Shown here one piece after another: positions 42,201-49,469 of a stretch of DNA of 64,000 nucleotides. Made by a program: the position numbers and the translations under genes. The notes below the pieces were generated by a model, which had not been told where the DNA came from, did not search any database, and saw nothing but the letters and a program-made list of their open reading frames with translations. The first letter of the stretch is position 1, and every line of letters begins with the position of its first letter. This DNA comes from Meandrina meandrites (taxonomy: Eukaryota; Cnidaria; Anthozoa; Scleractinia; Meandrinidae): the NCBI GenBank assembly GCA_963693305.1, contig OY855914.1:26898472-26962471 (forward strand), given 5' to 3'.

Positions 42201-45200
42201 CGGAAAAGTATACAAAGAGGAAAAGTAAACACAGAGGAAAAGTATACACAGAGGAAAAGTATACACAGAGGAAAAGTAAACACAGAGGAAAAGTATACAC
42301 AGAGGAAAAGTATACACAACGGAAAAGTATACACAGCGGAAAAGTAAACACAGAGGAAAAGTATACACAGAGGAAAAGGATACACAGAGGAAAAGTATAC
42401 ACAGAGGAAAAGTATACACAGAGGAAAAGTATACACAGAGGAAAAGTATACACAGCGGAAAAGTATACACAGCGGAAAAGTATACACAGAGGAAAAGTAT
42501 ACACAGCGGAAAAGTATACACAGAGGAAAAGTATACACAGCGGAAAAGTATACACAGCGGAAAAGTATGCACAACGGAAAAGTATACACAGCGGAAAAGT
42601 ATACAAGGAGGAAAAGTAAACACAGAGGAAAAGTATACACAGAGGAAAAGTATACACAGCGGAAAAGTATACACAGCGGAAAAGTATACACAGAGGAAAA
42701 GTATACACAGAGGAAAAGTAAACACAGAGGAAAAGTATACACAGCGGAAAAGTAAACACAGGGGAAAAGTAAACACAGAGGAAAAGTAAACACAGAGGAA
42801 AAGTATACACAGAGGAAAAGTAAACACAGAGGAAAAGTATACACAGAGGAAAAGTATACACAGCGGAAAAGTATACACAACCGCAAAGTAAACACAACGG
42901 AAAAGTATAAACAACGGAAAGGTAAACACAGAGGAAAAGTAAACACAGAGGAAAAGTATACACAGCGGAAAAGTAAAAACACAGGAAAGGTATACACAGC
43001 GGAAAAGTATACAAAGAGGAAAAGTAAACACAAAGGAAAAGTATACACAGGGGAAAAGTAAACACAGAGGAAAAGTAAACACACAGGAAAAGTATGAACA
43101 GAGGAAAAGTAAAAACACAGGAAAGGTATACACAGCGGAAAAGTATACACAACGGAAAAGTATACACAGAGGAAAAGTAAACACAGAGGAAAAGTAAACA
43201 CAGAGGAAAAGTATACACAGAGGAAAAGTATACACAACAGAAAAGTATACACAACGGAAAAGTAAACACAGAGGAAAAGTATACACACAGGAAAAGTATA
43301 CACAACGGAAAAGTATACAAAACGGAAAAGTAAACACAGAGGAAAAGTATACACACAGGAAAAGTATACACAGCGGAAAAGTATACACAGAGGAAAAGTA
43401 TACACAGCGGAAAAGTATACACAGCGGAAAAGTATACACAGCGGAAAAGTATACACAGCGGAAAAGTAAACACAGAGGAAAAGTATACACAGCGGAAAAG
43501 TATACACAGCGGAAAAGTAAACACAGAGGAAAAGTATACACAGCGGAAAAGTATGCACAGAGGAAAAGTATACACAGTGGAAAAGTAAACACAACGGAAA
43601 AGTATACACAGAGGAAAAGTATACACAGCGGAAAAGTATGCACAGAGGAAAAGTATGCACAGCGGAAAAGTATACACAGCGGAAAAGTAAACACAGAGGA
43701 AAAGTATACACAACGGAAAAGTATACACAGAGGAAAAGTAAACACAACGGAAAAGTAAACACAGAGGAAAAGTATACACAACGGAAAAGTATGCACAGAG
43801 GAAAAGTAAACACAGAGGAAAAGTATGCACAGAGGAAAAGTATACACAGAGGAAAAGTATGCACAGAGGAAAAGTATACACAGAGGAAAAGTATACACAG
43901 AGGAAAAGTATACACAGAGGAAAAGTATACACAGAGGAAAAGTATACACAGAGGAAAAGTATGCACAGAGGAAAAGTATACACAGAGGAAAAGTATAAAC
44001 AGAGGAAAAGTATACACAGCGGAAAAGTATGCACAGAGGAAAAGTATAAACAGAGGAAAAGTAAACACAGAGGAAAAGTATGCACAGCGGAAAAGTATAC
44101 ACAGCGGAAAAGTATACACAGCGGAAAAGTATGCACAGAGGAAAAGTATACACAACGGAAAAGTATACACAGTGGAAAAGTATGCACAGAGGAAAAGTAT
44201 GCACAGCGGAAAAGTATACACAGAGGAAAAGTATACACAACGGAAAAGTATACACAGAGGAAAAGTATACACAACGGAAAAGTATGCACAGAGGAAAAGT
44301 AAACACAGAGGAAAAGTATACACAGAGGAAAAGTATACACAGAGGAAAAGTATACACAACGGAAAAGTATGCACAGAGGAAAAGTAAACACAGAGGAAAA
44401 GTATACACAGAGGAAAAGTATACACAGAGGAAAAGTATACACAGAGGAAAAGTATACACAACGGAAAAGTATGCACAGAGGAAAAGTAAACACAGAGGAA
44501 AAGTATGCACAGAGGAAAAGTATACACAGAGGAAAAGTATACACAGCGGAAAAGTATACACAGAGGAAAAGTATGCACAGCGGAAAAGTATACACAGAGG
44601 AAAAGTATGCACAGAGGAAAAGTATGCACACAGGAAAAGTATACACAGAGGAAAAGTAAACACAGAAGAAAAGTATGCACAGAGGAAAAGTATACACAGA
44701 GGAAAAGTATACACAGCGGAAAAGTATGCACAGAGGAAAAGTATACACAGAGGAAAAGTAAACACAGAGGAAAAGTATGCACAGAGGAAAAGTATACACA
44801 GAGGAAAAGTATGCACAGCGGAAAAGTATACACAACGGAAAAGTATACACAGCGGAAAAGTATACACAACGGAAAAGTATACACAACGGAAAAGTATACA
44901 CAGCGGAAAAGTATACACAGCGGAAAAGTATACACAACGGAAAAGTATACACAACGGAAAAGTATACACAGCGGAAAAGTATGCACAGAGGAAAAGTATG
45001 GACAGCGGAAAAGTATACACAGAGGAAAAGTATACACAACGGAAAAGTATACACAGAGGAAAAGTATACACAACGGAAAAGTATGCACAGAGGAAAAGTA
45101 AACACAGAGGAAAAGTATACACAGAGGAAAAGTATACACAACGGAAAAGTATACACAGAGGAAAAGTATACACAGAGGAAAAGTATACACAACGGAAAAG

Positions 45201-48175
45201 TATGCACAGAGGAAAAGTAAACACAGAGGAAAAGTATGCACAGAGGAAAAGTATGCACAGAGGAAAAGTATACACAGAGGAAAAGTATACACAGAGGAAA
45301 AGTATGCACAGAGGAAAAGTATACACAGAGGAAAAGTATACACAGAGGAAAAGTATACACAGCGGAAAAGTATGCACAGAGGAAAAGTATACACAGAGGA
45401 AAAGTATACACAGCGGAAAAGTAAACACAGAGGAAAAGTATACACAGCGGAAAAGTAAACACAGAGGAAAAGTATACACAGAGGAAAAGTATACACAGAG
45501 GAAAAGTATGCACAGCGGAAAAGTATACACAGCGGAAAAGTATACACAGCGGAAAAGTAAACACAGAGGAAAAGTATACACAGAGGAAAAGTATGCACAG
45601 CGGAAAAGTATACACAGAGGAAAAGTATGCACAGCGGAAAAGTATACACAGCGGAAAAGTATACACAACGGAAAAGTATACACAGCGGAAAAGTATACAC
45701 AGCGGAAAAGTATACACAACGGAAAAGTATACACAACGGAAAAGTATACACAGAGGAAAAGTATGCACAGCGGAAAAGTATACACAGAGGAAAAGTATGC
45801 ACAGAGGAAAAGTATACACAACGGCAAAGTATCCACAGAGGAAAAGTATACACAACGGAAAAGTATACACAGCGGAAAAGTAAACACAGAGGAAAAGTAT
45901 ACACAGAGGAAAAGTTAGTTCTTAGTTTAGCACTCATCTCTGCTGACAATGTAGGAATTTCTCATTTCAGTTACTACTGCTGAAACGATCAAGAGAAATC
46001 GAAATTTCATGAAATCTCCCTGATAAAATTCCGCCATTGTCAACTTACAGTTTACAGAGCTGACGCGATGCTTTCTGCTGATTGGCTAATCTCTATCACA
46101 TGTCGTTTTTTCATGCATTTGATTGGCTGAGAGAACTTGTCCTATTTTTCTTAAATTGAACAGCTTGTGCATAAGCCCTAAGTGAATCTATCCAAATTTA
46201 TCCTAAACTGGACAGCTCTCAGAAATTACAAGATAATAGTTGTGCCGGCAATATAGGATTTCCTGACAGCTGCATAATTAATTTAGTAATTTTGTCTTAA
46301 TTTATTGCTCAAAAGTTCTCCGTTTAAAAATGCATACAAATTCTTATTAAGACTACGGTTTTAATATATGCAAATATCATGCTTGGTCTACCTGTCACAC
46401 CTCTTATTTTGATCACATAACTTAATTACCACTCACCTTTAAGACATACTCCTTAGACAATGCAAAATATACATTGAACTTTCTTGAAAATATAATGAGT
46501 CGCAGGACATTAAACTGGTATGATGGATAATTGAAATGTCTTGTCACTGAAATAAAATAAAAAATATGAATAAATTAATGCTTAATTAATTATAATAATC
46601 AAGGCAGAAATATAGAAGGAGCTGTATTAAAATATGCATGATGTGATTAGTATTTTACATCATACCTGTATTGTAAACACTTTCATATGACCAACTTGTA
46701 ATCCCCCGTGAATCAAGAAATACAAACTGTCTGAATCGAGAATTGTGCGTCACTGTAAAACAAAAGAAAATTAAAGAAAAAAAAATGAAACAATAAGAAT
46801 AAACAAGAACAAGGTCATATAATATTTTACTATTAAATGTCTGCATAAGCAATCCCATTGCAATTGGGTGACTTTGCTAGCACACACATCAGAAATAGGT
46901 CATGAGGTAACACTGGTACTACTACAATATAGTATTTAAATGCATTCACACTGGCACTATTGTTTATAGTAAGTTATATATGTTTTGCCCTTTTGAGCGT
47001 GGATACAAATGTAATTGAAATGTAATGCAACAGTCAATTCCAGCAGTGCCCATACCCCCCCCCCCCCCCCCCCCCCCCGGGCAACCGTGGGGCATTTGCT
47101 CAGGTTCTCATGTTGTCAGTCCCGGGGGAACGGTATTTTGCAATTTTAGCGCGGCCCGGGGACTGAACATTTGCATACCCCGGGGCAACCCCAGGGCATT
47201 TGACACGTGGTTTGCGAAAGTGCCATTATGGAGGATTTCATCGGTAAAGGCATACAGTGTGTGGAAGATTGGTTTGTTCGTCACGGCTTAGACAAGCTGG
47301 TCGACGTTTTTAAAGTTATGTTTACTTTATTCTAGATATTCTTCATTCATGTTAGACTATTAAATAAAGGCAACGACTTCAGCAAAAACAACCAACGTGG
47401 TGATTTTAATGATATATAATACTACTATTTACTCATTACGCATTTAATGAAAATGAAACTCGAACTGAAGTGCACATTTTTGTGGATGCATGGAAGGATC
47501 CAGGACGAGTCCCTTGCTTTGTTATCTCTTGTTGCCACTTTTAAACTTAAATATCTAGATTTGTTTCTTTACTTATTGATTAAACGAACTGTTTAATAAA
47601 GGATTGAAATAGAGTTTTAAGTTATTTGATTTCTACAAACAATCACAATTGTTTATTAAATATTAAGCATGTTAATTTAGATGGATTGTCTTTAGCATTA
47701 TTACCAAATATTCAGGATTAAAAACCGTCAACTGTTCAAATCAAAATAAAAAGAAACAGAATCACACTTGAAATCTCGCCCTTGCATTTATAAACTACTG
47801 TGTTGATAGAAATTTACCATTTAAAAAAAAAATGCAATTGCCCGGGGGGGGGGGGGGGGGGAATGGGCACTGCTGGAATTGAGCGATGCATAAGCTGTAT
47901 ATATGCTAGTATAAATAACCCAATATACCTCCGACAATTTCACAGTTCTTTGAAGCGTGTTTATAGGATCCTCTACTCTGAAAACCATACGGGATTTGTA
48001 AATAACCGCTTCTCTCACTGATGCTCTGTGCTTCTTCGCCAGCTTCAGCGTCCTCTCCAATCGATTCCATTCTCCTTCGCTCCAATTCCACAAACTCTGT
48101 GTTTCGTACGTCAGAAACTTTGAAGTCCTCGGATTCGCTATTTTCCAGTTCGTTGGCAATGCTAGACTGATCCAT
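58..48175 (-). CDS. Gene A: large WD-repeat protein, 34 coding exons, 1798 aa
   Basis: Exons in transcript order: 47929-48175, 46666-46752, 46437-46546, 13714-13833, 13528-13616, 13126-13189, 12794-12867, 12283-12362, 11799-11860, 11547-11656, 10929-11135, 10328-10486, 9869-9994, 9570-9780, 8843-8992, 8438-8525, 8165-8267, 7698-7798, 7403-7456, 6957-7019, 6753-6838, 6553-6648, 5990-6211, 5580-5610, 4841-5085, 4366-4717, 3143-4192, 2513-2731, 2308-2369, 2110-2156, 1809-1886, 1374-1495, 959-1256, 58-241. Every intron is GT..AG, every phase joins, and the total is 5397 nt. The start ATG has an in-frame TGA just upstream. Layout: beta-propeller region about 80-740, acidic/proline/serine linker about 740-1460, charged basic tail. 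The architecture resembles the WDR87/WDR97 type (inference, no search run). Intron 3 contains the giant 17-bp array. WD proteins are usually scaffolds; no enzymatic motif is seen. Confidence 0.86.
526..546. repeat. 21-base G run in intron 33 of gene A
   Basis: This homopolymer is followed by a GC-rich stretch with repeated CGGATT/GCGGATTT motifs (about 547-640), which recur at 818-870. It may be a decayed mobile element, but no clean ends are visible. The remaining intron (242-958) shows no gene. Confidence 0.6.
1651..1680. repeat. TCTAG microsatellite, six perfect copies
   Basis: Six tandem TCTAG units in intron 31 of gene A. Confidence 0.95.
6553..13833 (-). CDS. Gene A exons 4-22 (WD-repeat core)
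   Basis: These exons carry the recognisable WD-type motifs. Examples are ELITGGTGGMKFW (end of exon 4 into 5), LVTVGTDCDVNVW (exons 8-9), the blade-start HTFTGHSKAITKIMLHPE (exons 9-10), VLTAAMDGIVKV (exon 10), VMAVGSDSSVRL (exons 11-12) and SGDGVIKIWD (exon 18). The GH and WD-like dipeptides sit about 30-45 residues apart, as expected for propeller blades; several blades are degenerate. Residues are about 149-829. Exon 12 has EIWVYYTRTNPATRVESW running cleanly into exon 13, which supports the junction. Introns here are 0.1-1.2 kb and hold SINE fragments and a purine tract. Confidence 0.88.
7146..7382. repeat. Purine-only tract with 21-base G run, intron 19 of gene A
   Basis: Nearly 240 nt of plus-strand A/G (GGAGGAG, GCAGCAG interruptions) include 21 consecutive G (7166-7186). 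On the gene-sense strand this is a long pyrimidine tract. Such sequence can form triplex or quadruplex structures in vitro. Confidence 0.85.
9127..9414 (+). other. Protein-like open frame antisense in intron 14 of gene A
   Basis: An open frame of 95 codons runs between a TAA at 9121 and a TAA at 9412. Its composition is balanced and protein-like (e.g. YFRKEWNELSEDRKIRYC), unlike the low-complexity shadows elsewhere. There is no ATG at the start, and the family is not recognised. It may be a fragment of an inserted coding sequence or a host-gene relic; expression is doubtful. Confidence 0.3.
11302..11425 (+). repeat. tRNA-derived SINE or tRNA-like fragment
   Basis: The sequence CAGCTCAGTGGTTAGAGC is a near-perfect RNA polymerase III A box of tRNA type. 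About 30 nt later, ATTTCGATTCACGTGAC is a degenerate B box. The anticodon arm does not fold well and a T/C-rich non-tRNA tail follows, so this is a SINE head rather than a working tRNA gene. It sits in intron 10 of gene A. Confidence 0.6.
13225..13510 (-). repeat. SINE-like repeat, copy 1
   Basis: On the minus strand it begins with GGTGTCCTGATGGTTAATG (A-box-like), then GGGTTCGAGCCC (B-box). A body runs to CAATGGACTAGCATCCCATC and TACTCCTAGCTGCTTCATGC. The same 3' part recurs at 13989 and 52147, which marks it as a dispersed family. It lies in intron 5 of gene A. Confidence 0.65.
13989..14175 (-). repeat. SINE-like repeat, copy 2, abutting the array
   Basis: It shares CTGGTTTC.GTA.CATGAAG, CTA..AGTA and GGATGGGAT with copy 1 at 13246-13295. 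A 17-base C run (14035-14051) is inserted where copy 3 also has one. A B-box-like GGGTTCAAACCC lies at 14125-14136. The 17-bp array starts directly after it, and it contains a GTATAC at 14087, the core of the array unit. Confidence 0.6.
34176..35980. repeat. Higher-order duplication in the array, period 901 bp
   Basis: The rare unit GTATACACGCAGG occurs at 34171 and again 901 bp later (53 units of 17). The rare GGATACACAGAGG variant at about 34375 recurs at about 35276, the same offset. The order of AGAGG, AGCGG and AACGG units between these markers also matches. A 901-bp spacing appears independently for the unit GTATGCACAACGG at 40867 and 41768. Confidence 0.88.
35400..37700. repeat. Higher-order duplication in the array, period 1086 bp
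   Basis: A block around 35.4-36.6 kb is repeated about 1086 bp downstream (64 units minus 2 nt). Shared private variants prove a single event. They include GTATGCACAG twice in the same spacing (36059 and 37145), the unit AAATTATACACAGAGG (36157 and 37243), a 2-nt-short unit GTATACAGCGG (36215 and 37301) and GTATACCCAGCGG. The two copies are nearly identical, so the duplication is recent. Confidence 0.9.
40860..43020. repeat. Higher-order repeats in the array, periods 901 and 799 bp
   Basis: The marker GTATGCACAACGG with the same following unit order starts at 40867, 41768 and 42567. The spacings are 901 (53 units) and 799 (47 units). A second private block, ACCGCAAAGTAAACACAACGG followed by TATAAACAACGGAAAGG, appears at about 42081 and 42880, again 799 apart. 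Confidence 0.87.
45916..46436. other. Right flank of the array inside intron 3 of gene A
   Basis: This 520 nt of unique-looking AT-rich sequence lies between the array and exon 3. I find no open frame of interest, no repeat matching the left flank and no target-site-like duplication of the array ends. Confidence 0.6.
46437..48175 (-). CDS. Gene A exons 1-3 (N-terminus, upstream of the array)
   Basis: Exon 1 (47929-48175) starts MDQSSIANELENSESED and is acidic and unstructured for about 60 residues. Exons 2 (46666-46752) and 3 (46437-46546) encode RQFVFLDSRGITSWSYES and FNVYFALSKEYVLK. These are beta-strand-rich and look like the first propeller blade. Exon 1 ends one base into a codon (donor GGAG/GTATAT), and exons 2 and 3 both begin TG, completing a valine codon each time. 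Exon 3 ends in phase 0 and reads directly into exon 4 at 13833, 32.6 kb away, as KEYVLK then VFNLNFHEVF. That continuity shows the array is spliced out rather than separating two genes. Confidence 0.85.
47034..47882. mobile_element. 849-bp element with terminal inverted repeats and C/G-run ends
   Basis: The left end reads TCAATTCCAGCAGTGCCCAT, then 24 C (47055-47078), then GGGCAA. The right end, reverse-complemented, reads the same: the same 20 bases, a C run of about 18, then GGGCAA. That makes about 50 bp of inverted repeat. The inside has no reading frame of note and repeats the motif GGGCATTTG. The element lies in intron 1 of gene A, ending only 46 bp from the exon 1 donor. No clear target-site duplication is seen, so the family is unassigned (non-autonomous DNA transposon likely). 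Confidence 0.8.
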
Positions 48176-49469
48176 TGTGTTATACTTTGTAACTCAATCG
48201 CATGTTGTGTTATCTTGTCTCACCGCAAGGTAAAATTCGAAATTTCGCGCCAAAGAATCTGTGCATGCCAGTGCACCGATCAAGAGTTCGAAGGAAATCA
48301 TCATATTTAGACACAACTCGAGACAACCTTAAATGAGATTATTGTAATGTATACAGTGCACTGAAATAATGTTTAAACAACAAAGTACTTCCAAAGCAGA
48401 AAGCTTGATTGTGATGCACGTACAGTATTCAAATTGGAAGGACTTCGTTATAAATAAGAAATGGCACCGAGTTTATCCAGTTTCACCAAAATTATTCCAT
48501 CTTCCCGGCTTGTTCATTAACCGTAAGCACAATACTTTTCATAACGAAGCCACAGTGATCTTGATTCCATCGTTCCCTGTACAAACTTTACTTCAGTGCA
48601 AACAACTCGAAATGTCTTGCGTGTAATGGAATTTCTCTTTGCCCAGAGTTCGAACAACCGCACTCGTATAAACTTACGTGACAAGATAGCTCCCCGCTGG
48701 CAATCGACAAGTGGCGTATCAATCGCTAAATTTCGTAAACACCAAGAGCAACCCAATTCATTACACTTGAATAAAACTAATTATATTTAAATCTGCTGCG
48801 TGCTTCAAACAAAGTGAGCTGTCTGGAATCCGGTTGGACGCGTTGCTAAGATACGAGAAGGATTGGGAACTGTTCACGTGCTATCGTCACGCAAGAATCA
48901 CGCAACGCTTCTACAACTGGGAAGTAGACTACAATAGACTGCAAAAGATAGACTGATGAGAAAACCAATGAGGTAGAACAATTTACATGTAATCGCAAAA
49001 AAAGTAAATAGTTCGCCTTGACGCTAACACGAATTATCCATCTTATTTAAGTTTTAGACGCATAGCCAGACAATCTAAGAAACATTTCCAAGTTAGTCCG
49101 GAAGGGTCACAAATCACCGGTCGATTACATATCTTGTGCCATGTGTATTTTTAGGGCATTGCATTTGACAAATTACAAACTCCCAACTGATTATAATAGC
49201 AGGTGATCGGTGTTTACATAACATTTCTTTGCATCAAATTATAAAATCTATTAATTTGCACGAGATCATAAATTGAAAAGGTCCTCCCTTTGTACTGTTC
49301 GCGCAATTACTCTTTGCTTTGTGCCATTGGTTGACCAGAACAATAACTTAGCAAGTCACTTTACTTTAGCAGCTCGCTTGAACTTCATTTCATCTGCTTA
49401 GCTTGTCAGATTGTTGCATACATCACTTTCTTTCCCTCTGACGCGGGTTGATAGGAAAGAGCTACGGAT
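48176..49469. promoter_or_regulatory. Divergent intergenic region between genes A and B
   Basis: This 1.3 kb lies between the start codons of gene A (minus) and gene B (plus), so it should hold both promoters and 5' UTRs. I see no clear TATA box at a supported distance from either ATG and no gene. Short reading frames here lack splice-consistent partners. Confidence 0.5.

Larger units (their letters stand above)
14176..45915. repeat. Giant 17-bp tandem array (~31.7 kb, ~1,865 units)
   Basis: The plus-strand consensus is GGAAAAGTATACACAGA. The dominant variants change the end to CACAGCGG, CACAACGG or CACAGAGG, the middle GTATAC to GTAAAC or GTATGC, and occasionally CACACAGG. Each unit normally holds a GTATAC palindrome. 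The plus strand is rich in A and G and poor in T. The left 400 bases are the most diverged (GTGTACAC and AACAGTG forms), and the right edge stops abruptly at AAAAGTTAGTTC. Indels are rare: a few units are 1-2 nt short, e.g. near 21103, 29007, 32664 and 36216. The whole array lies in intron 3 of gene A. Array length in an assembly can be wrong, so copy number is approximate. Confidence 0.99.

Noticed and set aside
14176..45915. CRISPR array or other repeat-spacer system
   Set aside because: There are no spacers: units are contiguous 17-mers, and the surrounding genes are eukaryotic.
14176..45915. Centromeric or telomeric satellite
   Set aside because: The unit does not resemble telomere repeats, and the array lies within the intron of a gene with intact exons on both sides. 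A wider satellite role cannot be judged from one locus.
44080..45918. Plus-strand frames of 60-612 codons within the array as genes
   Set aside because: They open and close only where the unit changes between GTATAC, GTATGC and GTAAAC, so their ends reflect repeat variants rather than genes.
14175..45949. Minus-strand frames of 10,570, 9,652, 3,906, 2,874 and 2,325 codons as real giant genes
   Set aside because: They are pure translations of the 17-bp array, all frames give the same repeat, and they overlap each other on the same strand inside a spliced intron. No start context, splice sites or unique domains are present.
47821..48159. Alternative 112-codon frame overlapping exon 1 of gene A
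   Set aside because: Only the other frame (ATG at 48175) has an upstream in-frame stop and a donor phase that fits exon 2.
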